Position numbers and translations under genes: made by a program
In this document: piece after piece, positions 1 to 9,400 of the stretch
Numbering within the stretch: position 1 is the first letter of the stretch
Layout of the letters: each line of letters opens with the position of its first letter
Assembly (NCBI GenBank): GCA_023512835.1
Contig: CM042085.1
Span: forward strand, 39,262,324-39,326,323
From: Taxillus chinensis
Lineage: Eukaryota; Streptophyta; Magnoliopsida; Santalales; Loranthaceae
Length of the DNA: 64,000 nt
Reading direction: 5' to 3'
Notes under the pieces: model-generated
Seen by the model: the letters and a program-made list of their open reading frames with translations, nothing else
Database searches by the model: none
Told to the model about the DNA's origin: nothing

Positions 1-214
1 TGGTTGTGAAGTGCTTTGTTGTAATGAACCGTGTTTAGGGATTGGAGGAGTTAGTCATTTGTGCGTTTGGGCAAGGACTCTTGACCGGACGGTTAGTGGG
101 AATCCGAGGGGCGGAGTGCCCCTTGCGGGGATTCCGGGGCAGCGCCTCGAAGCCAAATTATTTTGGAAAAAGCTAAGTTGAATTTTCGTGTGTGGGCTGG
201 TTGATGAGCCCTAG

Positions 215-545
215 CCGATGTGGAATAGTGGTCGATGTGGTCAACTTGGCGTGGCGAGTGGTCGATTCCGAATAAGAGGAGTTTCCAGAGGGTTTGGTCG
301 ATGTGAGATAATTTTTGACATGGGTCGATGTGTGGTCGACGTGGTCGAGGCCGACCAAGAGCAATTTCCCTGAGAGCTTTTCCATGTGTGTTGGTCAACG
401 TGAGAAATGGTCGACCTGGGGTCGACGTGTGGTTAACCAGGTGTAGGTCGACCTTATACGGTGTGAAGATTGATCGATGTGGGGTATGGTTGACGCGAGA
501 ATGGGAGGTCGATGTGGTCGATCCCGGCTATTTGTGGTCGACGTC
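215..545 (+). repeat. GGTCGATGTGG-type minisatellite in K LTR
   Basis: The motif GGTCGA(T/C)GTGG and close variants recur irregularly through this stretch, for example around 229, 299, 323, 337, 421, 508 and 535. Spacing is uneven, so this is an interspersed short-motif cluster rather than a clean tandem array. It sits upstream of the GA-rich leader, where U3 control sequence would lie. Confidence 0.55.
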
Positions 546-629
546 GACTTTGCGGTAGTGTATTTTTGGTTTACGACATATTTCTTCTGCGATTAGGTTT
601 TTTCTGCGTTTTTCGGTTCGAGCCGCCGT

Positions 630-631
<2 letters not shown>

Positions 632-663
<32 letters not shown>

Positions 664-675
664 GAGAGAGAGGAA
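632..675 (+). repeat. (GA)n microsatellite in LTR leader
   Basis: An almost pure GA run is visible. GA-rich runs occupy the same place, just after the presumed transcription start, in the LTRs of B (4978-5006) and C (38483-38512), so this is a family-typical leader feature. Confidence 0.8.
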
Positions 676-894
676 TCATTATTGGCTTGGTCGTTGCCGC
701 TGCATTCTTGGAAGAAGGAGGCATCTATCGATTGGAGCAAGGAGTCTGGAAGATCCTTCAAATCGGAACCCTATCGCATTTGGATTTGAGGTAGGTGGTT
801 CTATCTCGTTGGAATCCATTTCAATGGTTAGAATGTTCAATATGACGGTTATTGAGAGATTGTATTGGGATGTATGGTTTTGAGATATGCATGT

Positions 895-897
895 GTA

Positions 898-928
<31 letters not shown>
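895..928 (+). repeat. (TA)n microsatellite
   Basis: A run of alternating T and A interrupted by a few G residues lies in the LTR part downstream of the leader. It is a simple repeat; nothing indicates a function. Confidence 0.85.
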
Positions 929-1050
929 GTTTTATGTTGAGAAAGACGAGGATGAGATGTTTATGAGTTATATTGGGGCGTAAAGTGAATTTGAGCACAT
1001 GCGTGTGATTTGTTGTTATTTGTATGTTTTGTTAATGTGTTTGGATGTAT

Positions 1051-1212
1051 GAGACATTGAGGTCCCATTGAGGGGACAGTCCTGGATTGGACATGAGGTA
1101 TTGAGGTCCCACGAGGGGACAGTCCATGGGATGGACATGAGGTATTGAGGTCCCACCGAGGGGACAGTCCCTGGGATGGAGATTGAGATGATGAGGTTCC
1201 ATTGAGGGAACC
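1051..1212 (+). repeat. About 50-bp tandem repeat in K LTR
   Basis: Three close copies and a more diverged fourth copy of a unit containing ATTGAGGTCCCA and GAGGGGACAGTCC follow one another. The unit period is roughly 45-50 bases with small indels. It lies between the donor-like and acceptor-like sites of this LTR, where B and C carry their own unrelated tandem arrays. Confidence 0.75.
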
Positions 1213-1657
1213 ACCTGTGAATTCCTTGTGTGTTTTTCATTGTTACTATAATTACATTACACTGCACATATCTGCATTAAGCATTTTATGAAGGAGATGT
1301 TGGGTTAGTCCCAGGAGGCATAACCCCCTTCGAGCTATGGTTTGCTCACGCACCTTTGATATCTTTCTCTGCAGGACCTAGTAGGCGTTAGGAGGACTAC
1401 ACTACAGTGGAAGCATGTGTGTGTGATTTACTGTTTTACTTGAGACATTGTAGCTGCTAAGGCTTTAGTTCATGTATTTACTTGACATTGATGTATCTAT
1501 TTGAGACACTGTGTTTTTGGGATGGTGACCCACTTTAATATGTAATACAGTTATATGTTATGGATTAGTTTTCTTGTATGGTTTGTGCATGGCATGTGTG
1601 AGGTTGTGGCAGGTTTGGGGCATCACCCTAGTGGGAACCCTAATAGGTGACCATTCA

Positions 1658-2490
1658 TGTAGGTCCCAAAGTGAGTCTAGAGGGGTGGTGAATAGACTTT
1701 CTTCGTGTGTGGAAGCTAGACGGTAGGCTGATTTTGGATTTCTCTACAGATGACTATGATGAAAGTCATTACGGAGAAGACGACAGTAATATTGTGAGGA
1801 TAATGTGAGTGATGATGAACTATCAGACAAAAACTGAGATAAGAGTAAATGCTCTTTTCTCAACAGTTCTCAGTTGTGAAAGTGATGATTTATGATAGAT
1901 CGAAGTGTGGAAAACAAACAACACAGAGATTAGACTTAATGGAAGTGCTAGATCTTTGATGAACAAGAGGTTCGTGAATAATCAGATAGATTGTTCTTGT
2001 TCTCGATTCAACGCGGTGCATAGCACTTGGAAGTGTTCTCTCTCTCAGAGTCTCTCTCCCTTTTTTTCGTTTGAACACCCTTGTTGTTGGTTCGCAAAGG
2101 ATTATTTATTTCAAGTGTGTCAGAACCATTGTCTTTGTATATGTGTGTTTCCTTCTTTTGAGGGAGAGGTTAAACTCTTGATTTTTTCGTTAAGTGTGTG
2201 AGATATATATTTTTAAGATTAAAGTGCTCGTGCGCCATGATGTCTATCCCGACAGACTGACTTCCCGCCACTGAAAATGCAGAATGACAGGGGATAGGTT
2301 GATCTGCTCTGATTTGCAGATCAGATGCCCATACTGCGTATTTGACATGCAGTCGATCTTGGCCGTTCATCCGTGGATGGAAATTGGCAGCAATTAATGT
2401 GTCATTAATGCGCTCAACTGCTCAGGATGGCGCAGACTTGTTGTACGAACCCTAGGCGACGATATCGCTAAGTGACTATGTTTAGGGTTG
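1658..2490 (-). repeat. Possible copia-type LTR remnant, minus strand
   Basis: Read on the minus strand, 1658-1715 ends with CTATTCACC, CCTCTAGACTC and GGGACCTACA. This resembles the end of the copia LTRs in this window (31340-31401, 34020-34059, 62995-63032), which read CTATTCACCCC, TAGGCTCC and GGGACCATCA. No primer binding site is adjacent, so a solo LTR or a 3' LTR end is possible. The other boundary was not found; the right-hand limit given is arbitrary. No gene was recognised in the stretch. Confidence 0.3.
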
Positions 2491-2751
2491 TAAGTCTGCC
2501 TTGGAGGTAGATGCCTCGTAGCTTCAGTGACTCGAAGATTTCAGTTAGAACCTGTAGGAAGTTGCGAAGTTTTGCTCCAAGCTTTATAGTGTTTCTGCGA
2601 GTCTACGACTCATATCTTCAAGTCTTCGAGGCTAGAGTTCAAGTTGGATTATCCTTTTGTGTCACTCCATTAACTGAAGTCTACGACTCTTCGAATGACT
2701 CTTAGAGTGACTTCTTCGTGGTCCGTCTGATCTACCTATTATTATAGCTAC
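2491..2751 (+). repeat. LTR fragment of element F, left of A
   Basis: The stretch carries GAGTCTACGACTC-type motifs (around 2599 and 2682) and CTTCGA motifs also abundant at 29170-30060. A is inserted exactly between the two blocks, so they are the two sides of one older repeat. The left limit is not resolved. The last five bases, GCTAC, match four of five bases of ACTAC just after A at 29169-29173, as expected for a target duplication. Confidence 0.6.
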
Positions 2752-3285
2752 TGTAGGACCCTATTTTGTCCGGGTTGGACATACTAACCCCATTTGATAT
2801 ACCTTTCTGCCCATGCCATATACCTTATTGAACAGGTCCACAATGATCCCATACTTCCAAGGAATGGTCTACCCCAATCCGCACGAGATGGATACAATTG
2901 ACACGGATGGGGAGTTCAAAATTAATGACTTTTGCTACAAGTCCTTGAAGCGCCCCAAGACCAACACCAGGTGATGGAGGATGAAAATTGGAGACCAACG
3001 CACTTGACCGAGCTCAAATCGGACTTAAAATGAAGAAGTTATGGCCAAAACAACTTTCGTTGGAAAAAGTCAAACTTGCCAAAAGACGGTCAATGCCCCT
3101 GGTCAAACTGCCCGCAAAAGTGATCATGCGAAACTCTTCAAAATGCCTATGTAGGCGAATACGGATCTCCCCAAACAATTCCTGGAAGGTTATCCATTTT
3201 TGCATTTTTGGTGGGGGTAAAAAAAAAAGGGTTGACCGTTGACCGTTGACCTGCCGACACTTCGACCCATTGACCCCGAAGCTCG

Positions 3286-3470
3286 AAGCCTCGAAGCCCC
3301 GAAGCTCGAAGCCCCGAAGTCCCGAAGCTCGAAGCCTCGAAGCCCCGAAGCCTCGAATCCCGAAGCTCAAAGCCCCGAAGTCCCGAAGATCGAAGCCTCG
3401 AAGCCCCGAAGCTCGAAGCCCCGAAGTCCCGGGCTCAAAGCCCCGAAGCCTCGAAGCCTCGAAGCCCCGT
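3286..3470 (+). repeat. CGAAGCC/CGAAGCTC minisatellite in A LTR
   Basis: A GC-rich array of 8- to 9-base units (CGAAGCCC, CGAAGCTC, CGAAGTCC) runs through this stretch and reappears in shorter form at 26800-26950 in the 3' LTR. The two copies differ in unit number, so the array has changed since insertion. Long open frames on both strands here are products of the repeat and are not genes. Confidence 0.85.
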
Positions 3471-4414
3471 TGACCTGCTGATTTCTGACCTTCGACCCTT
3501 TGACCCTCGAAGCCCGGCTGCCGACACTTCGACGCCCACGACCCTCGAAGCCTCGCTACGACGCCTTCGACCCACGGCACCCGTACGCCTTCCACCTCCG
3601 ACCCTTCGACCCTCGAAGCCTCGGCCGCCGACGCTACGACCTGCTGACACCTCGAACCTCCGACCCTTTTTTTTGCCTTCGCTGATTTTTCTCGTTGGCT
3701 TCCTCGCTGGCTTATTTCTCTCACTGTTTATTCACGGGGCTTATTTTATGCGCTGGCCACCTAACAAAGAATCACTCACCAACCTGTCAATCACATGTCT
3801 TTGCTAAAATACAAATTCAAAAAGGCAATCACGAGCTCCCCTGTTTCCCGCACAAGCTGTCCACCAGACAAAATACAAAATCTGCAATTAAAAACGCTGC
3901 CTTCATAATAGAGCATTAAATGCAGCAATTAATGATAATCCAGCCAAAAATTTTCTGCAGCCCTTAAGATGCAGTCATCCATCCCTGCGCTAAAAAAAAA
4001 GGGGGGGTTATCATTGAAGAGAGCCATCATAAAAAAAGATAGAGCCATCATCGTGAAAAAAAAACACACAGAGAGAGCCATCATCGTGGGAAAAGAAACC
4101 TGCAAACCAGAGAGAGCAAAAAAAAAAAACAGAGAGAGGAAAGGAAAAAACAGAGAGTAAAAAAAAAGAAACTCAAAAACCAGAAAAAAGATCACTCTTC
4201 CACGCCTCCCTGACTGCCATCCTTTCAGATTAAACGCCCAGTCTTCTGCAATCAACATTACTCCTTCATCCTCTTTCTCCCCTATCTCACTCCGGCTCTC
4301 CTTTTTTTTTTCTCGGCAAGAAAAAAACACAAAAACAGTCCCAACTTCAGCCTTTTTCTGCGTGTTCGGCAAGCAAAAAAACATAACGAGACACCAATCC
4401 CTTTCCAATCCCCT

Positions 4415-4419
4415 ATTTC
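4415..4419 (+). repeat. Target-site duplication of B, left copy (ATTTC)
   Basis: ATTTC here is repeated at 13407-13411 just after B's 3' LTR. The empty site in A's 3' LTR (around 27886) has a single ATTTC in the same context, which proves insertion of B at this point. B's first base (the T of TG) is missing, giving ATTTC followed by GTAAGG. Confidence 0.93.
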
Positions 4420-4846
4420 GTAAGGACCCGTACCTTGAGTTAGTCGGTTTGCCTCCTGAGTAGAGTTTTTCTAGATTTTGACCTAGTAAATGGACTCCAA
4501 TGAATTCACGTGCAAAAGGAAAGATGCTTAGAATGGTGTCCTCTATCTACCACGAAGTTTCAGGCCAAATGGACATGTATGTGAGGTGCACGTGATATGG
4601 GTCCAATTCACGTGCAAGTGTGGTTGTCTTCTAAATGATGCAAGGAGGCTAGGGGTGAAGTTTGAGAGCATTTGGAGTGCATATGGAGTTGCACGTGAAT
4701 TGGGGAATTCACGTGCAAATTGGCGTGCGAGCATATTTTTGCATGGTTCCCTTGGTTTTGACATTTAAGGAACTTTCTCCAAAGGACCATGTTGAAATTC
4801 TGAGTATTTTGGCCTATATGGGTGCGGAAAGGTGCTAACTTGTGTG

Positions 4847-4924
4847 ATCAAAACTACGTCGTTTTGATCTTTGGGATTCACTTAATCAAAACTACGTCGT
4901 TTTGATGTTGTGTTGTCTATATAA
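4847..4924 (+). promoter_or_regulatory. LTR promoter of B: paired ACGT palindromes and TATA box
   Basis: Two identical 22-base near-palindromes, ATCAAAAC then one base, ACGT, one base, GTTTTGAT, lie at 4847-4868 and 4885-4906, and TATATAA follows at 4918-4924. The same arrangement is at 12115-12182 in the 3' LTR. ACGT cores are the usual contact of plant bZIP factors, so these are candidate enhancer elements; binding is inferred. Confidence 0.65.
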
Positions 4925-5519
4925 GGAGGAGAAGCTCTGTTTTAGGTTTAGGGTTCACTTACTCTGCGACCGTCGTAGAGAGAGAGAGAGAGCTAGAGAG
5001 AGAGAAGGAAGGGGAGTTCTTTGGTTCTTCCGGAGCATCTTGCGTGGAGAGGACGGCGTTTAGCGGGAGCAAGGAAGATCTGTTGTAAGGTAGGGAATTT
5101 GTTCTTCCTAAATCCTCCTCCGTCCTAGGGTCCTAGGGCAGGAATATGAGTTATATCTCGTTATATTATTTATATGTAAATTCATATAGGTGTGACCTCC
5201 TATATGAATGTTGGCCTTCAATGGCGATTTTGGTGTTTCTGGTGTTTGGGTGATGCATGAAAAGTGTTTGATAAAATGCCTGTATGACATGCCTGCTACA
5301 TGTTTGATGAAATGCCCGTGTGAACTTAGCTGTGTATATGCCCATTAAGTGTTTGGTAATATGTCCGGGTGGCTGGACTTATGGTTTAGTGTATGTATGT
5401 ATCTTGGATGTTTGCTCTATGGCCTGAATCGTTGGATTTGTGCGCTTGTGAACGGGTGCACACCAAGTGTTTGGTTGTATGCTTGAGTGACCATGTGTGT
5501 TGTGTGCTTGACTGTGGTA

Positions 5520-5655
5520 TCTTGCCCTGAAGAGGCGGTTAAATCACTTGGCCCGAAGAGGCGGTTAAATCACTTGGCCTTGAAGAGGCGGTTAAATCAC
5601 TTGGCCTGAAGAGGCGGTTAAATAACTTGGCCTGAAGAGGCGGTTAAATCACTTG
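5520..5655 (+). repeat. 26-bp tandem repeat in B 5' LTR (5 copies)
   Basis: Five copies of a 26-base unit containing GAAGAGGCGGTTAAATCACT follow each other. The 3' LTR has four copies at 12783-12886. The LTRs were identical when B inserted, so one unit has been gained or lost since then. Confidence 0.9.
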
Positions 5656-6179
5656 TGGTTAAAGTGTTAGCTTGTGTGGCAGTGGAAGATTGTAAATTGT
5701 TGATGTGGTTGTTATTATGTCTGTTGAAATTATTGTATCACGACACCGCACTTGTACACATGGCATGTAGATGCTAGGAACATGGGATGGGTTGGGGAGA
5801 CATGATCCCTACCGAGCTGTGGTTGCTCACCCCTCTCATTGTGTTTGTTTGTTTTCCAGGGACTTACAGGCGTTAGGTGGATACACCAAGGTGGAAGACC
5901 CTCTCCACTTTATTGTTCATTTCGGTAATGTACTTTTATGATTTATGTAACCCCAGGGAGGGGAATGTACTAAGGGATTGAAACTGTAATCAGGGACTTG
6001 GTTGTTTTGTGAACCTTTGATGTTTTGGAATTAAATAAAGATGTGGCTTATTTGATTTATTGTAATTGTTAGACTTGCTTGTGTGGCATCCAGTAATCCA
6101 ACCCCATTGCCCTCCCGTGTGGGTGAATGGGGAGTCACGTACCGGTTTCCTCGGGTTGGAAATCCGGGGCGTGACAATA

Positions 6180-6190
6180 TGGTATCGAGC
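6180..6190 (+). other. Primer binding site of B (initiator tRNA-Met type)
   Basis: TGGTATCGAGC begins three bases after the 5' LTR end. The expected complement of plant initiator tRNA-Met is TGGTATCAGAGC, so one A is absent. The same shortened form is in C (39667) and D (minus strand, 51764-51774), while E has the full form. Confidence 0.75.
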
Positions 6191-6592
6191 ATGGTCTAGT
6201 TGGCCTAGGGTAGTGGGCGGACTTGGTTATCCTAAGTCCTTTGGAGGAGCCTGGAGGGACATGCCGATCAACATGGTCCTCTTTGAGCCTCCATGGTGTA
6301 CTTAGGGTAGTCCAGTCTTGTGATAGGATTTGCATGCATTGGCATTAGGGCACTAGTTGCATTTCTTGTGAATGTATGCTAAATCGTGGATAAGATCACA
6401 TGATTAAGTGAAATGTGCAACTCGATTTGTTTGGCAATGTGTCTTGGATCGTGAAGCTTGTGAAATGTGATTGATGCAATGTATGTGTGTAATGTCATGT
6501 GTTAGTGAAATTGATCGGTGGGGTAGAGGTAGTGATGCGATAGATTATAAAAATTTGTTTTGACGTTGTGCTTCTTACTTCGTGTAGTAAGA

Positions 6593-7990
6593 ATGCCGCC
6601 GAGAAGAGTGACATATGCGTCAGGGGCAGTGGGCGATGAGTCATCTGCCCATGAGGGTCCGGGTGCGGGGCCATCCGTTGGGGGGCATGCGTTATTCCTG
6701 GCACAGCTACAAGAAGGCATCCGGCTGGAGGTACGAGAGCTACGGGAGGGACTCCGGTAGGACGTTCGGGAGGAGGTACGCCGTGAGATGGCGGCACGCA
6801 GGTGGTGCCACCACCACCACCGGTAGGAGGGCTGCCTCGTGAGCGTGAGAGTTCGGCTGGGTGGTGTACCGACCCGTGCAGAGGATGACGTGGTGACACG
6901 GTTCCGAAAGGAATAACCTCCACGATTTAAGGGGGGAGAAGATCCTGTGGTAGGCGAGCGGTGGTTGAGGCGGATTGAGCATGTGTTCTCCTTTCTCCTG
7001 CCCCGGGAGGAGGATAAGGTGCGCCCCGGCAATTCGGCAGCTGGAGGGGGACGCTTTGGAGTGGTGGACGAGTGTTGCGGGGAGCCGTGCGGTGCAACTC
7101 ATGTTTTGGGAGGAGTTCTTGCAACTCTTCCATGATGAGTTCTTCCCGGAATCGGTGAGATGGCGAGAAGAGGGAAGAATTTGGCAGCTTGAAGCAGGGA
7201 TCCAAGACGGTACCCGAGTATGAGCGGGAGTTCCGGAGATTGAGTAGGTTTGCTCCCGAGAAGCTGTGGAAAAGGAGGACCCGAAGGCCCACAAGTTCAC
7301 TCTGGGTCTTAGGCCAGCCCTTAGGGAGAGGGTGGCGATTCTACGCTTGAGGACCTATGCCGAGGCCGTGGAGACGGCCCGTATAGCTGGAGAGAGCCGG
7401 AAGGTGGGAGGCAGGCCCATCGGGGCGCCAGTTGCAGAGTGGGCCTAATCGAGATGCAGGGTCCAAGAGGCTCAAGACGGAGGAGAGGGATAGCAGTTCT
7501 TTTCGCGATCAGGGTCGGACATCCGTGAACCCTGGGAGGTTCACCTTTGGCGGCGGAAGACAGGGTGGTCCATCCGGGGAGTCTACCGAGTAGATGCCAC
7601 TCACGTGGAGAGCGAGGGTCACTTCAAAGGGGAGTGCCCCAAGAAGGCCTGGCGGCACGCAACAACCGTGGACAAGAGGGACATTTGCGCCGGGTTTGCA
7701 GGAGTGGTAACAGGGGAACGGGGGCGCGGCATCCAGCGTGAGGAGTGATGCTAGCTTCCGTGCACCAATTGAGAGACCAGCTCATCGGTGGCGAGCCGCC
7801 AGGCAGGATCTAGTCGGACCCGACCCCAGGGGGAGGCCGGAGCGGCAGCGGACCGAGGCCGGAGGCAACCTTAGCGGGAAGCGTCCAATGAGTGAGCCGA
7901 CAAGTGGCACGGGCCAAGGAAGGGTGTTTGCGCCGGAGGCGACATACCAGGAGGAGGCTGAGCTACCGCCCCCACCACCGAGGGTGGAGC
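6593..7990 (+). pseudogene. gag: B gag polyprotein region, frameshifted
   Basis: Gag forms the particle that packages the element RNA. The ATG at 6593 begins MPPRRVTYASGAVGDESS, nearly the same as C gag at 40071, which supports the start. The capsid-like core, with LEWWTSVAGSRAVQ and EEFLQLFHDEFFPES (about 7050-7165), matches the retrotransposon gag domain pattern of a conserved WW, W..F and FFP. Further parts (KAHKFTLGLRPALRERV, 7287-7337) lie in other frames. The zinc knuckle is degenerate around 7580-7640, where C keeps an intact one. At least four frame changes are needed to read through. The right limit is approximate. Confidence 0.85.
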
Positions 7991-7999
7991 AGGACCATC

Positions 8000-8340
8000 G
8001 GTGGTTAGAGGTACCCTCTTGATCTCCCGTACATTAGCTTGTTCTTTTCGATACGGTTGCATCATGTTCGTTTGTTCCGAGCTTGTAATAGACGGCTTGG
8101 GGTTAGCTTTGTGTGGAGGCCGCGAGGCCCCTAGTTGTGGAGTCTCCGGTGGGAGGCATGATTGAGGTACGGCGAGTGTGTCGTGGGCGTGTGTTAACCA
8201 TAGGCGAGGTGGAGCCGAGTTTTGACTTGCATGTGATGCCTTTGAGAACGTTTGACCTGATCTTGGGTATGGATTGGCTTATGGCTTTCCAGGCCAAGAT
8301 AGATTGTTATCGGCGGCGTGTGACCTTCGTGACACTGCAG
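8000..8340 (+). pseudogene. B aspartic protease region, active site altered
   Basis: The retroviral-type aspartic protease matures Gag-Pol. The active-site segment at 8044-8070 reads FDTVASCSF; the conserved third residue is valine (GTT at 8056-8058) where C has glycine (DTG at 41511-41519). The second half, FDLILGMDWLMAFQAKID (8249-8302), is the usual ILGMDWL flap-distal motif of Ty3 proteases and is in frame. As read, the changed DTG would abolish activity. Confidence 0.8.
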
Positions 8341-8469
8341 GGACCTCTTGCACCTGCGGGAGTGGGATTGTGAGGCGAGTCGGGCCGGGCCGATGTTGGA
8401 CCAGTGGGGTGCCATTACCCACAAGTTAGCAGCCCGACCTTTCTTTGAGGAGGGTAAGGTGGAAAGGAG

Positions 8470-9400
8470 GGTGTGGCCCCTGTTGTGGACCAATTTCGGG
8501 ATGTTTTTCCCGAGCAGTTGAGGAGTTTGCCACCTAAGAGGAGTGTGGAGTTCACCATTGAGTTGGTGCCGGGGACGGGTCCGATTTGCCAAGTAGCGTA
8601 TCGTATGGGACCGGCCAGGCCGAGGGAGCTGCGAGGCAAATCGAGGAGTTGGGGGACCAAGGGTATATCGGACCAAGTACCTCACCTTGGGGTGCTCCGG
8701 TGCTCTTTGCTAAGAAGGCCGATGGCACGCCGTCTTGCATCGACTACAGGAAGGCCGGTCGGTGGACTGTGAAGAACAAGTACCCGTTGCCTCGGATAGA
8801 TGACTGTTTGACCGGTTGAGTGGGGCCCGGTGGTTTTCCAAAATAGATTTACGATCGGGGTATCACCAGCTCGGGGTTAGGGAGGAGGACATCCCTAAGA
8901 CGGCTTTTCGGTGCAGGTATGGGCATTATGAGTGGGTAGTGATGCCTTTCGGGCTCACTAATGCGCCAGCCAGTGTTCATGCATTTGATGAACCAAGTCT
9001 TTGCCCCATACTTAGACTCGTTCGTGGTGGTGTTTATCGACGATATCTTGGTGTATTCCAAGACCGAGAGAGAGCATGTGGAGCACTTGGCAACAGTGTT
9101 GCAAACCTTGAGGGACAGCATTGTTTGCTAAGTTTAGCAAGTGTGAGTTTTGGGCCGCAGGAGGTTCACTTTCTTGGCCATGTGGTGTCAGTGAGGGAGT
9201 TAGGGTGGACCCGACCAAGATTGAGGCCGTAGCATTGTGGGCGAGGCCAACCAACGTTTTTGAGATCCGTAGTTTTCTTGGTTTGGCGGGGTACTATCGT
9301 CGTTTTGTAGAGGGGTTCTCCCGTTTGGCGGCTCCTATGACGGCGTTGACTAGGAAAGGAGTGAAATTTGAGTGGACGGACAAGTGCCGGCCAGGCGTTT
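8470..9400 (+). pseudogene. B reverse transcriptase region, frameshifted
   Basis: The RT copies element RNA into DNA. Visible blocks are [11 protein letters not shown] (about 8773-8805), [16 protein letters not shown] (8824-8871), MPFGLTNAP (8942-8968) and the catalytic FIDD at 9033-9044, followed by [15 protein letters not shown] (9274-9318), the RT thumb/connection motif typical of Ty3 elements. The FIDD and KID blocks lie in different frames, so several indels separate them. The colinear region in C (41940-42880) is better preserved. Confidence 0.88.

Larger units (their letters stand above)
1..1657 (+). repeat. Ty3-type LTR fragment (element K)
   Basis: The stretch has the layout of the chromovirus LTRs seen later in the window (elements B and C): an upstream repeat-rich part, a GA-rich leader at 632-675, a donor-like GAG/GTAGG at 788-795, internal tandem repeats, then a conserved block at about 1315-1410 containing GCTCACGCACC, TTTCTCTGCAG and TAGGCGTTAGGAGG. 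The same block order occurs at 5790-5910 in B and 39290-39400 in C. No start of the LTR is visible because the window begins inside it, and the usual terminal TGACA is not clear near 1650. No coding sequence was recognised. It is probably an older or different chromovirus family; the relation to element F is unresolved. Confidence 0.5.
2752..4419 (+). repeat. Element A 5' LTR, left part
   Basis: The sequence aligns colinearly with 26238 to about 27890, the 3' LTR. Together with 13412-14666 it makes one LTR of about 2.92 kb, interrupted by element B. The last five bases, ATTTC at 4415-4419, are one copy of B's target duplication. The intact, uninterrupted version of the site is readable in the 3' LTR around 27886-27897. 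Confidence 0.9.
4420..6176 (+). repeat. Element B 5' LTR
   Basis: The copy is colinear with 11675-13406. Visible parts are two near-palindromic ACGT motifs (4847-4868, 4885-4906), a TATA box TATATAA at 4918-4924, a TTTAGGTTTAGGG box at 4941-4954, a GA-rich leader, a donor-like AAG/GTAGGG at 5087-5095, a 26-bp tandem array at 5520-5655, an acceptor-like TTTTCCAG ending at 5859, a polyadenylation signal AATAAA at 6034-6039, and the end GGCGTGACA. The first T is missing. The two LTRs differ by scattered substitutions and many short indels, including one repeat unit. Confidence 0.93.

Noticed and set aside
1905..2201. 98-codon frame in a region without other annotation
   Set aside because: There is no similarity or domain recognised, and a copia LTR-like end lies next to it; evidence for a gene is lacking.
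3014..3724. 236-codon open frame on the minus strand
   Set aside because: It is the translation of the CGAAGCC minisatellite and flanking LTR sequence; residues only repeat (GFEASxLRG).
5520..5655. Regular 26-bp repeats that might suggest a CRISPR array
   Set aside because: Units are head-to-tail without unique spacers, inside a plant retroelement LTR.
6740..7300. 186-codon minus-strand frame
   Set aside because: It is antisense to B gag; no recognisable domain.
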